A stretch of DNA of 64,000 bases, from the NCBI GenBank assembly GCA_019358835.1, contig JAHHIH010000008.1, forward strand, positions 157,896 to 221,895, in the 5' to 3' direction. Shown here piece by piece: positions 25,574-33,398 of this stretch. Below the pieces are notes generated by a model. The model saw nothing but the letters and a program-made list of their open reading frames with translations, searched no databases and was not told the origin of the DNA. Origin of the DNA: Tildeniella torsiva UHER 1998/13D (GTDB lineage Bacteria > Cyanobacteriota > Cyanobacteriia > Phormidesmidales > Phormidesmidaceae). Both the position numbers and the translations under genes were made by a program. Every line of letters starts with the position of its first letter. Position 1 is the first letter of the stretch.

Positions 25574-27007
25574 ATGCCCACAACACCCCTTTCATCCCCT
25601 CAGCTGATTCCCTCCCCAGCGGCTGAGGCACTGCCGCCCCAACAGCGCCAGCACCTAGAGACCCTAATTGCCGACTATACCCAGCGCACCCAGCGTTCTA
25701 AAACCTGGGCTCAAACCTATCGGCCCGTCCTGGCCGATCAGCGGGCGGTATCAGGGTTCCATCTGCTGACCAAAGAAATGGCTTATCCCCTGGTGGCCGA
25801 GCGATCGCAGGGGGCTTACATCTGGGACATCGACGACAACCAATATATTGATGTCACCATGGGCATGGGGGTCAATCTATTTGGCCACAATCCCCCGTTT
25901 ATCAAAGCTGCCCTAACCGAACAACTCGATCGCGGTATGCAGATAGGGCCGCAGACCGAGCTGGCCGGAGCGGTTGCCACAGCCATCACCCAGCTCACCG
26001 GTCTAGAACGAGTCGCCTTTAGCAATACCGGCACCGAAGCGGTCATGACCGCCATTCGCCTGGCGCGGACGGCTACGGGGCGCTCAAAAATTGCCCTCTT
26101 TGCCGGGTCATACCACGGGCACTTTGACGGCACCCTCGCCCAGTCACACACCGTCGATGGGCAACCTCGCACCGTGGCGGTTGCCCCTGGCATCCCAGCC
26201 AGCATGATTCAAGATGTGCTGGTTTTAGACTACGGTAGCCCCCAGGCCCTAGAACAGATTCAAGCCCAGGCCTCAGAGCTAGCGGCGGTGCTGGTGGTGC
26301 CGGTGCAAACCTTTCGCCCCAACCTCCAGCCGGTCGACTTTTTGCGCGATCTGCGCCAGCTCACCCGGAATGAAGACATCGCCCTGATTTTCGACGAGAT
26401 GATCACCGGCTTTCGCATTCATCCCGGTGGGGCTCAGGCGTGGTTTGGGGTGCAGGCCGATCTGGCCACCTACGGCAAGATCATTGGCGGCGGGCTGCCA
26501 ATCGGTGCGATCGCAGGCCAGGCCCGCTATCTCGATCACATTGATGGTGGCAGCTGGAACTACGGCGACGCCTCTAGTCCTACTGTTCAGCCCACCTTTT
26601 TTGCCGGCACGTTCTGTAAGCATCCCCTGGCGATGGCGGCCGCCCATGCTGTGTTGCAGCGGCTCCTGGCCGAAGGCGCGACCCTGCAAGACCGGCTAAA
26701 CCAACAGACAACTGAGTTCGTTCAGCAGCTCAACACCTACTTTGAAGCTGAAGCTGTGCCCATTCGCATGGCCTGCTTTGGCTCTCTATTTGGCCCGATC
26801 GCCACAGAGGCACCTCGTTTCTTCAGTGGCTCTCTCACAACCGCTCAGCCCGATTTACTCTACTATCACCTCCTCCATCGGGGAATTTTGCTGCGGGGCG
26901 GTGGCGGGTTTCTCTCCACAGCCCACACCGAGGCAGATTTGCAGCATATTTTTGCCGCTGTACAGCAGAGTATTGCCGCCCTGAGGGCAGGGGGTTTCTT
27001 AGGGTGA
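25574..27007 (+). CDS. Class III PLP aminotransferase, GSA-aminomutase-like (MxcL-like role)
   Basis: 477 residues, fold-type I PLP enzyme related to glutamate-1-semialdehyde aminomutase. Visible: DEMITGFR (PLP-binding Asp), the Schiff-base Lys302 in YGKIIGGG, and SNTGTEAVM near the N-terminal third. It begins 23 nt after the reductase-terminated NRPS, so it is read as the last gene of the biosynthetic run. Known precedent: MxcL, also GSA-aminomutase-like, aminates the aldehyde released by the NRPS reductase MxcG to give myxochelin B. By analogy this enzyme would turn the released beta-OH-Asp aldehyde into a terminal amine (inference). Supplying a diamino acid precursor is an alternative. It is unlikely to be the housekeeping HemL because of its N-terminal extension of ~60 residues and its place in the cluster. 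Confidence 0.85.
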   Translation: MPTTPLSSPQLIPSPAAEALPPQQRQHLETLIADYTQRTQRSKTWAQTYRPVLADQRAVSGFHLLTKEMAYPLVAERSQGAYIWDIDDNQYIDVTMGMGVNLFGHNPPFIKAALTEQLDRGMQIGPQTELAGAVATAITQLTGLERVAFSNTGTEAVMTAIRLARTATGRSKIALFAGSYHGHFDGTLAQSHTVDGQPRTVAVAPGIPASMIQDVLVLDYGSPQALEQIQAQASELAAVLVVPVQTFRPNLQPVDFLRDLRQLTRNEDIALIFDEMITGFRIHPGGAQAWFGVQADLATYGKIIGGGLPIGAIAGQARYLDHIDGGSWNYGDASSPTVQPTFFAGTFCKHPLAMAAAHAVLQRLLAEGATLQDRLNQQTTEFVQQLNTYFEAEAVPIRMACFGSLFGPIATEAPRFFSGSLTTAQPDLLYYHLLHRGILLRGGGGFLSTAHTEADLQHIFAAVQQSIAALRAGGFLG

Positions 27008-27104
27008 GTACGTTCTGGGTAACTGCTCTGAGGTTAAGAGCTTTTGCCGCTTCATCTGCGCTATGGCACAACTGCCAACCAGCCGCCTCAACGGCACTGA
27101 ACAG

Positions 27105-27123
27105 CATAATGGTAATTACTCTC
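27105..27123 (+). promoter_or_regulatory. Candidate Fur box upstream of AraC regulator
   Basis: CATAATGGTAATTACTCTC matches 14 of 19 positions of the consensus GATAATGATAATCATTATC. It lies 46 bases before the AraC-family start. A possible extended -10 (TGG-TAAATT, 27135-27140) follows, so a bound repressor would cover the -35 region. The match is by eye; location between a siderophore operon and a siderophore regulator supports it. Confidence 0.45.
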
Positions 27124-27169
27124 ATTTATGCTGGTAAATTAGTGTCAACTATTTCTGTCGTCACTATCA

Positions 27170-28177
27170 ATGCCCATCACCCTATCGCAACACGATTTTT
27201 GGTCGCTGGTTAAGCAACCCGCTGACAGCGGCCCCGATAACCGCCAAGTTGAAAGTGACCAGGGCGAACAGGTCTGGGCCTACCCCCAACAATTTGGCCA
27301 GGGCTATTTTCGCGAAATTCGGCTGAGGCCTGGGCTACACCTGGAAATTAGCGACATCCAGCACCATACGCCTGTGCTTGTGGAGTGTGGCGATCGCCCT
27401 CACCCAGTAGAGATCCACTTTGATATCTGCGACGATGGCCCCAGCAGCGCTAGCACCACAGGCCAGTACTGGCTTTACAGCAGCGGCTTCGCCCCTGCCA
27501 AGCAGATCTGCCACAACCCCCATCCCCGCAATCTGTCTCTCAGCCTGCACATTGAGCCAGCCCTCGTGCACACCCTGCTGGGAGAAACCGCCACCGCTGC
27601 CCTACCTGGCCTGGGCCCTTTGCTGAAACCGGCCGATCAGCCCTACATCAGCCAGGGCTGTCGCACTTCCCCAGCAATGACGATGGTTTTGCAGCAGATC
27701 CTCACCTGTCCGTTTGCGGGGCCAATTCGACAACTTTTTTTAGAAGGCAAGGCGCTAGAGCTAATCGCCCTCACCCTCCAGGCCGCGATGCCGTCCCAGC
27801 CAGCGGCCAGCCATCGGCTCAAGCCCGACGATATCGATCGCATTCACCAGGCCAAAGATATTCTCCTGCAAGATTTAGCCCATCCCCCTTCGCTAATCGG
27901 CCTGGCGCGCCAGGTGGGCCTCAACGATTGCACCCTGAAGCGCGGCTTTAGGACGGTCTTTAACACCACTGTATTTGGCTACCTGCAAGCCCAGCGCCTC
28001 GACCAGGCCCGGCTTTTGCTGCTCGACGGACAGCTCAACGTGCAGCAGGCCGCCAGCGCCGTCGGCTACCACAGCCGCAGCCACTTCACCGCTGGCTTTC
28101 GTCAGCGGTTTGGGGTCAGCCCAAGAGAGCTGCTGGCCCAAAATAATTCCCTAGTGGGTACATCTTATTCCCGCTAG
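27170..28177 (+). CDS. AraC-family transcriptional regulator, PchR-like
   Basis: 335 residues. The N-terminal two thirds form a sensing domain of the type found in PchR-like regulators. The C-terminal ~100 residues are the double helix-turn-helix AraC DNA-binding domain (DLAHPPSLIGLARQVGLN in the first HTH; AASAVGYHSRSHFTAGFRQRFGVSPRE in family pattern). PchR-type proteins bind their own ferric siderophore and switch on receptor and biosynthesis genes; in cyanobacteria they commonly neighbour TonB-dependent receptor genes, as here (receptor start ~110 nt downstream). A candidate Fur box lies in the 162-nt gap upstream, so expression is probably iron-repressed. The effector is presumably the product of the adjacent NRPS, by inference. 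Confidence 0.88.
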   Translation: MPITLSQHDFWSLVKQPADSGPDNRQVESDQGEQVWAYPQQFGQGYFREIRLRPGLHLEISDIQHHTPVLVECGDRPHPVEIHFDICDDGPSSASTTGQYWLYSSGFAPAKQICHNPHPRNLSLSLHIEPALVHTLLGETATAALPGLGPLLKPADQPYISQGCRTSPAMTMVLQQILTCPFAGPIRQLFLEGKALELIALTLQAAMPSQPAASHRLKPDDIDRIHQAKDILLQDLAHPPSLIGLARQVGLNDCTLKRGFRTVFNTTVFGYLQAQRLDQARLLLLDGQLNVQQAASAVGYHSRSHFTAGFRQRFGVSPRELLAQNNSLVGTSYSR

Positions 28178-28243
28178 GGCACATAGACGCTTTCAGTAGC
28201 GCACCGGAACTCTGTATGTTGTTGAGAAAGATTCTTGTTTAGT

Positions 28244-28267
28244 CGGCGACAGCACAAACTGTCGCCG
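28244..28267 (+). other. Perfect hairpin in the leader of the TonB receptor gene
   Basis: CGGCGACA (28244-28251) and TGTCGCCG (28260-28267) form an 8-bp GC-rich stem with an 8-nt loop. It ends 21 nt before the receptor ATG at 28289 and 13 nt before its GGAG. There is no T-run, so it is not a classic terminator for the AraC gene; it may be a leader structure. A small inverted repeat AGAA-AGA-TTCT at 28225-28235 just upstream is a weak operator candidate. Confidence 0.4.
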
Positions 28268-28288
28268 CGCAATCGTGGTGGGAGTGAA

Positions 28289-30838
28289 ATGCAGATACAG
28301 CGTGTTCTTTGGACGGCAGGTTTGGTGGTGATGGCGGTAGCCCCAGCGGTGCTGGCGGCACCCTTGACGGAGGCTACCTCAGTGAGCGATGAGTTGGCAG
28401 AAACCAGCGCGACAACCTGGATCGCCCAAGACAGCCCGGTGGAAATTACCGCGATTCAGGTCATCGAAACAGATGCCGGGCCACAGCTGGTGATTGAAAC
28501 GGCGTCGGGGGTAGTACTCACCCCAGCTTCTTCAACGGCGGGCAACGCTCTGATTGTCGATTTGCCCAATGCGGTGCTGGCGCTGCCCGATGGGGCCGAT
28601 TATGAAGCGTTTAGCCCCGCTGAAGGCATCGCCTATATCAGCGCCACGGCGCTAGATGAGCGCACGGTGCGCATTGCCATCACCGGCACCGATGCAGCCC
28701 CCCTGGGGGAAGTGATCCGCCAGGCCAACGGGGTGAGCATTGGCCTGACGCCCGGCATCGCTGGAGCCGCTGAGGCGGATCCCCTGCGGGTAGTCGTGTC
28801 CGCCACCCGCAGCGAGGAAGAGGTGGCGACGGTGCCTCGGTCGGTGACCGTCATTACCCAGGAGGAGATTCAGCAGCAGACCTCCGTCAGTCGAGATCTG
28901 ACCGATACGTTAGGGGCGTTAGTGCCGGGTCTTGCGCCGTCCTCAGAGCGGACGTTTACGGCGGCCTCGCTGCGCGGTCGCAACGCCGTTATCTTGATCG
29001 ATGGGGTGCCGCAGAATGTCAACGTGCGCGACTTCGATCGCGAGCTGCGCACCCTCGACCCCAGCATCATTGAGCGCATTGAGGTGGTGCGCGGCCCCAG
29101 CGCTATCTATGGGGGTGGGGCGACCGGAGGCATCATCAACATTATTACGCGGCAGCCCGATGAGGCCGACTTTAGTGCGACCTCAGAGGTGAGCGTCAAT
29201 TCTGCCTTGGGGAGTTTGCAGGGCGAGAGCTTTGGCTATTTTGTTCAACAGACGGTCTCTGCCAGGGATGGCAATGCCGATATTTTGGCCTCGCTGTCGC
29301 GGGCTGATACGGGGGCCTCGTTTGATGGGCAGGGCGATCGCATTCCCACCGTTCAAGGCACCGATGAGAGTGAGAATGTGTCTCTCTTTACCCGACTGGG
29401 CTATAACCCCGACGAAAACCAGCGGCTTCAGTTGTCGCTCAACTACTACCGCGAAAGCCGCAACAGCGACGTGATTGCCGACCCCAGCGTTGACGATGAG
29501 CCCGGTGAGCAAAAGGCGCGAGCCCTGCGGGTGGGGCAGCTGAGCTTTCCAGAAGGGGGTGGCCCCCAGGCCGATCGCAACTTTATCCTCAACCTCAGCT
29601 ATCGCCACGACGACATTTTGAACAGCAGCCTCGACAGTCAGCTGTACTTCCGTAACAACACCAGTCGCAGCGACCCCCGCGATCGCCGGCCTCGGCCCTT
29701 TGGCATCTTTCAAGGGGAGCTAGAGTCTGAAAATTGGGGGGGTCGCCTGAGCTTAGACACCCCCCTGGCCGACTCTTTGACGCTGCTGTGGGGAGCTGAC
29801 TACAACCACGAGACCACCGCCAATACCTATAATCTCTTCGACCCGGTCAGCTTTGATGACAGCAATGGTCGAGTCAACCGGCTGATCGAGCAGCGCCCCC
29901 TGGTGCCGCCCTACACCCTCAGCAGTCTGGGGCTATTTTCTCAGCTCCAGTGGCAGACCACCGACTGGTTGCAGCTGTCGGGGGGCGTGCGCCACGAGCG
30001 CATTGGCTTTTCGGTAGGCGACTACACCACCTTTTTTGGCGACCCGATCGGGGGGGGCGATCGCAACTTTAGCGACACCTCCTTCAACGCTGGCGCAGTG
30101 GCTAACGTCACCCCCGAAATTAGCCTATTTGCCAACTTTGCCCAGGGGTTTTCGGTGCCCGACTTTGGCTCGGTGCTGGGCTTTGCCGACCCTGACTTTG
30201 TAGTGAATTCAGATGTGCAGGTCAACCAGCCCCAGAAAGTCAGCGGGTATGAGGTCGGCGTTCGCGGTGACTGGGAGACGGTTCAGGCTTCGCTCTCAGG
30301 GTTTTACAACACCTCCGAGTTAGGCTCTACTTTTGTGTTTAATGACGCCACTGGCCTCTCCGAACTGGTGCGAGCCCCCGAGCGCGTCTACGGCCTAGAG
30401 GCCACCCTGGATGTGCAGCCCAGCCCTACCTGGAGCCTGGGCACCACCCTCAGCCTGATTGGCGGTGAAGCCGATTTAGATGACACCGGAGAGTACGTCG
30501 CCATCAGCAGCACCCGTATTCAGCCCCTCAAGCTCACTGCCTATATAGAAAATGAAACCCTGCCCGGCTGGCGCAATCGCCTCCAGCTGTTGTATGTAGG
30601 CAGCCGCAGCGCCGCCTTTGACGCTGAGGTTGACCCCAGCCCCATCAACAGCTACGCCGTGGTGGATTTAATCAGCAGCGTCGATGTCGGCCCCGGCACC
30701 TTAGACATTGGCATCGCCAATCTATTCGATGCTTTCTACTTCCCGGCCTATGCCCAGCGCAACAGCGGGTTTTCAGAAACCTTTAACAGCGCTGCGTCTG
30801 GGCGACGGGTGACGGTGGGGTATCGGGTGACGTTTTAG
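28289..30838 (+). CDS. TonB-dependent ferric siderophore receptor with AMIN domain
   Basis: 849 residues from ATG 28289, preceded by GGAG at 28281-28284; an in-frame TTG at 28235 is possible but less likely. A signal peptide (VLWTAGLVVMAVAPAVLAA) is followed by an AMIN domain (about 45-150), the N-terminal domain typical of cyanobacterial siderophore receptors. Next come a TonB-box-like stretch (DPLRVVVSATR), a plug domain (SVTVITQEEI, IERIEVVRGPSAIYGGGATGG) and a 22-strand barrel ending in Phe (VGYRVTF), the outer-membrane beta-barrel signature. It would import the ferric siderophore made by the adjacent NRPSs. It lies between the PchR-like regulator and a periplasmic binding lipoprotein, as expected for a siderophore uptake unit. 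Confidence 0.94.
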   Translation: MQIQRVLWTAGLVVMAVAPAVLAAPLTEATSVSDELAETSATTWIAQDSPVEITAIQVIETDAGPQLVIETASGVVLTPASSTAGNALIVDLPNAVLALPDGADYEAFSPAEGIAYISATALDERTVRIAITGTDAAPLGEVIRQANGVSIGLTPGIAGAAEADPLRVVVSATRSEEEVATVPRSVTVITQEEIQQQTSVSRDLTDTLGALVPGLAPSSERTFTAASLRGRNAVILIDGVPQNVNVRDFDRELRTLDPSIIERIEVVRGPSAIYGGGATGGIINIITRQPDEADFSATSEVSVNSALGSLQGESFGYFVQQTVSARDGNADILASLSRADTGASFDGQGDRIPTVQGTDESENVSLFTRLGYNPDENQRLQLSLNYYRESRNSDVIADPSVDDEPGEQKARALRVGQLSFPEGGGPQADRNFILNLSYRHDDILNSSLDSQLYFRNNTSRSDPRDRRPRPFGIFQGELESENWGGRLSLDTPLADSLTLLWGADYNHETTANTYNLFDPVSFDDSNGRVNRLIEQRPLVPPYTLSSLGLFSQLQWQTTDWLQLSGGVRHERIGFSVGDYTTFFGDPIGGGDRNFSDTSFNAGAVANVTPEISLFANFAQGFSVPDFGSVLGFADPDFVVNSDVQVNQPQKVSGYEVGVRGDWETVQASLSGFYNTSELGSTFVFNDATGLSELVRAPERVYGLEATLDVQPSPTWSLGTTLSLIGGEADLDDTGEYVAISSTRIQPLKLTAYIENETLPGWRNRLQLLYVGSRSAAFDAEVDPSPINSYAVVDLISSVDVGPGTLDIGIANLFDAFYFPAYAQRNSGFSETFNSAASGRRVTVGYRVTF

Positions 30839-30979
30839 GAGGGTAGGGGGTGGATGGGTAGGAGGGTAGGGGGTGGATGGGTAAGTAATTGATGATGGTT
30901 TAGAGATGAACAGTCGATGCTCCCTACTCATCCACCCCCTACCCATTCACCCTCCCACTCATCCACCCTCCTACCCTCC
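30838..30979. repeat. G-rich tandem repeat facing its inverted C-rich copy
   Basis: Two exact tandem copies of a 23-nt G-rich unit (30838-30860 and 30861-30883; core GGGTAGGGGGTGGATG) are followed, after ~45 nt, by C-rich complement arrays (CATCCACCCCCTACCC at 30929-30944 is a perfect 16-nt complement; a second imperfect copy at 30959-30979). It fills the gap between the receptor stop and the binding-protein start. It can form a long hairpin or G-quadruplex, and could damp read-through between the two genes. Confidence 0.75.
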
Positions 30980-30990
30980 CACGACGATCT

Positions 30991-31953
30991 ATGACTCTAA
31001 AAAACTGGCTACTTCACGGCCTACTCATGGTGCTGGTAGCGGTGGGGGCGATCGCCTGTCAGACCGCCCCTACCGCCAATCCTGCTCCCTCCGACTGCCG
31101 CATGGTGCAGCATCCCCTGGGGGAGACCTGTGTGCCTGTGCAGCCGAGTCGAGTGGTCGCTCTCAATCACACCGCTGCTGGCAATTTGCTGTCGTTAGGG
31201 GTAACGCCTATTGGGGTGGCTAGCAACCTGCTGCCCGAGCTGGACGAACGGCTGCCGGGGGTGCCCCGCCTGGGGCAAAGCGAGCAGATCAATTTGGAGG
31301 CATTGGCGGTTCTACAGCCTGATTTGATCATCGGGGCGACCTCGGAGCTAGAGGGCAACTACGACAAGCTGTCGGCGATCGCCCCTACCGTTGCCTTTGA
31401 GATGCAGACCACCGCTGATTGGCAGCAGCCCTTTCGCTTCCATGGTCAGGTGCTGGGGCTAAATAGTCGGGCGGAGGCGGTGCTGAACCAGTATCAGCAG
31501 CGAGTAGAGGCGCTGAGAAACCAAGTGGGCAGCCCGCCTGTGCAGGTCTCTCTGGTGCGGGTAATGGCGCAGTCGGGCCAGATCAGTCTGTATCTAAAAA
31601 ACTGCTTTGGCGGCTCTATTTTGGCAGATATCGGCTTTGCCCGGCCCCCCGCTCAGGATAAAGGCACCCCTGAGCAATCGTCCTTTACTAAACTAATTGG
31701 TCGCGAAGCCCTGCCCGAAGCCGATGGCGACGTGATTTTGCTCTTCACCTTTGGCGCGACTCCAGAGATTGCCGCCGAAGCCGAAACTGAGTCAGATCGG
31801 CTGAGAACTGACCCCCTTTGGCAGTCGCTGCGGGCCGTGCAGCAAAACCAGGTCCATGGAGTGGGTCACTATTGGGGCTCGGGCAACAGTCCCCTGGCAG
31901 CGGAGTGGGTGCTAGCCGATATTGAGCGATATCTGATTAAACCTGCCGTCTAG
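30991..31953 (+). CDS. Iron-siderophore ABC transporter substrate-binding lipoprotein (FecB/FhuD-like)
   Basis: 320 residues. The signal sequence ends in a lipobox (VGAIAC, Cys23), so the protein is lipid-anchored on the periplasmic side. The mature part has the class III periplasmic binding protein pattern: PSRVVALNHTAAGNLLSLGVTPIGV near the N-terminus, LEALAVLQPDLIIG, the long central helix, and a C-terminal HYWGSGNSPLAAEWVLADIERYL. It would pass the ferric siderophore from the outer-membrane receptor to an inner-membrane permease. No FecCD-type permease or ATPase gene follows in this window. An upstream overlapping reading frame across the repeat (30906 on) is a shadow. Confidence 0.9.
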   Translation: MTLKNWLLHGLLMVLVAVGAIACQTAPTANPAPSDCRMVQHPLGETCVPVQPSRVVALNHTAAGNLLSLGVTPIGVASNLLPELDERLPGVPRLGQSEQINLEALAVLQPDLIIGATSELEGNYDKLSAIAPTVAFEMQTTADWQQPFRFHGQVLGLNSRAEAVLNQYQQRVEALRNQVGSPPVQVSLVRVMAQSGQISLYLKNCFGGSILADIGFARPPAQDKGTPEQSSFTKLIGREALPEADGDVILLFTFGATPEIAAEAETESDRLRTDPLWQSLRAVQQNQVHGVGHYWGSGNSPLAAEWVLADIERYLIKPAV

Positions 31954-32212
31954 CAAGAGAAATGGAAGAAATCTGGAGAGCCTTCATCGTAGCAGCAAGG
32001 GATTTAGGCACTGGGCAACTCTATTTATAGCTGTAGCCATTTAGGTAAGGTCAGACTTTGCGACATCGTTTGTGCGAATCAAGAAAGTGTCGTTAATTTA
32101 TAGGTATATTGCTAAAAGCTTTGCTGTGATTGTTTTTGAGGTGGTTTAATGCTGGGAACGCCAGTCTGCGAACCACGACATTTAGCGTGCGAACGTGCAA
32201 CTGCTGTACACT

Positions 32213-32572
32213 ATGCCTCCGTTAACCGACGATACGCTATGGGCCATTCTTGACGGCGCGCTTGACGATGGTACCGTGAACCGCTTGGTCTGGCAGGGGC
32301 TGGGCTATGTCGAAACTGAGCATGGATGGGATACCTCAGCGGTGGCGGCGGCTTGGGCCGAGAAATACCCAGAGCCACCAAATTTTATTGAGAGTCGCCC
32401 GGCGACGGTGCAGCTGACCCGGTCAATTCTCCCAGAGCACAAGCAGTTGCTAAAAGAGGAATTGGGCTTTAGGGGCTATACGGTCGATCAGCTGATTCCT
32501 CGGTTGACGCGGCGGGCCACGATGGTGAGCTGGCTGCTGAGCTACCGCAAGCAGCACATGGCTGGTGGCTGA
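32213..32572 (+). CDS. DUF1823-family conserved cyanobacterial protein
   Basis: 119 residues from ATG 32213; an in-frame GTG at 32195 would add six residues without support. Recognised from the pattern PLTDDTLWAILDGALDDGTVNRLVW, then EKYPEPPNFIESRPATVQLTRSI and KQLLKEELGF, which I associate with the DUF1823 family, present in most cyanobacteria and of unknown function. Small, soluble, no signal peptide or membrane segment. The 259 bases upstream contain AT-rich promoter-like stretches (for example TATAGGTATATT near 32101) but no clear operator. It converges with ssb. Confidence 0.72.
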   Translation: MPPLTDDTLWAILDGALDDGTVNRLVWQGLGYVETEHGWDTSAVAAAWAEKYPEPPNFIESRPATVQLTRSILPEHKQLLKEELGFRGYTVDQLIPRLTRRATMVSWLLSYRKQHMAGG

Positions 32573-32656
32573 GCGAAGTCGTCGTCGTTTAGACAGACGG
32601 TACCAGCACGCGATGGCTTCAGAGGGGAAAGCTACCAACGGCTCAAAATTAGAAAA

Positions 32657-32677
32657 GGATGCGGTTAACCCGCATCC
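32657..32677 (-). terminator. Rho-independent-type terminator downstream of ssb
   Basis: GGATGCGG (32657-32664) and CCGCATCC (32670-32677) form a perfect 8-bp GC-rich stem with a 5-nt loop. Read on the minus strand the stem is followed by TTTTCTAATTTT. It lies ~117 nt past the ssb stop. Confidence 0.65.
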
Positions 32678-32793
32678 CCGCTCTCAACCCACGGCGCTCT
32701 CTCCGTGGATTTTGGTTCTGCTAGGGGCTTTGGCGGCGGCAACCAGCGTCGTAAGAGCCGTTGGGCCAAAGGCTAGCAGAATAACTCAATAGG

Positions 32794-33171
32794 TTAGAAT
32801 TCGCTTTCTGGTTTAGGTTCTTCAACCTTGGGGGAAGAGTCCAGAAAGATGTCGGTGGCTTTGAGCTGAAGCCCGGCCCGCGCCTGGGAGTCAGTTTTGC
32901 TGACGTAGGGAGAGGCATCGATCGCACCGCTAGCGATAATCAGTGAACCCTTCTTGACGTGGGTGAGCTTGCGCCAGGCGGGGGAGCCTTCCCACACGCT
33001 GATATCGACGGTAAAGCTGTCGTTGTCTTTGCGGCTGGGGATGCGATCGACGTAGATGGTGATTTCGGCTACCTGGGCGCTGCCGCCGGTCTTACGCTCA
33101 ATATGGCGCACCTGAGGGTCGGCAGCGACATTGCCGGACAGGGTACACAGATTTAATCCTCGACTGGACAT
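32794..33171 (-). CDS. ssb: Single-stranded DNA-binding protein
   Basis: 125 residues, OB-fold SSB: start LNLCTLSGNVAADPQVRHIE, then the beta strands around FTVDISVWEGSPAWRKLTHVKKGSLIIASGAI in family pattern. The acidic C-terminus (EEPKPESEF) resembles the protein-interaction tip of bacterial SSBs, though shorter and ending EF rather than PF. Shorter than E. coli SSB (178 aa) but close to the usual length of cyanobacterial forms. Transcribed away from menA; the ~227-nt gap upstream must hold both promoters. GGTCTCC just upstream (minus strand GGAGACC) supplies the ribosome-binding site. Confidence 0.85.
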   Translation of the reverse strand: MSSRGLNLCTLSGNVAADPQVRHIERKTGGSAQVAEITIYVDRIPSRKDNDSFTVDISVWEGSPAWRKLTHVKKGSLIIASGAIDASPYVSKTDSQARAGLQLKATDIFLDSSPKVEEPKPESEF

Positions 33172-33359
33172 AGCTGGGGTCTCCTTAGGTTAGATGCAAC
33201 CAGACCCCGCCCGACGCGACAGATGCCTGTGGCTTTAATATGCACAAGCTAAATTCACAATTTGCTATGGATTTTTACGTAACTTTTTAGACTGATACCT
33301 ACGTATATTTAGCGGTGCAGGGAAATGGGGATTGTAAAGTTGGTCTCGGCTAGGGGCCC

Positions 33360-33380
33360 GGCTTAGCGATATGCTAAGCC
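33360..33380 (+). other. Hairpin in the menA leader
   Basis: GGCTTAGC-GATAT-GCTAAGCC is a perfect 8-bp stem with a 5-nt loop, ending two bases before the AAGGA ribosome-binding site (33383-33387) of menA. Could be a leader stem or a dyad operator; function unknown. Confidence 0.4.
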
Positions 33381-33398
33381 TGAAGGAATTACAGTGCC

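Noticed and set aside
25574..27007. Housekeeping HemL (glutamate-1-semialdehyde aminomutase)
   Set aside because: Position 23 nt behind a reductase-terminated NRPS and the N-terminal extension fit a pathway aminotransferase better; not fully excluded.
30906..31223. 105-codon frame reading through the C-rich repeat into the binding-protein gene
   Set aside because: First third is translated repeat DNA (PLPIHPPTHPPSYPP) and the rest is out of frame with the true lipoprotein.
32565..32792. Small ORF of 75 codons with one hydrophobic segment after the DUF1823 gene
   Set aside because: It runs antisense across the strong terminator of ssb (32657-32677), starts with GTG inside the preceding gene's end and has no recognisable homology pattern.
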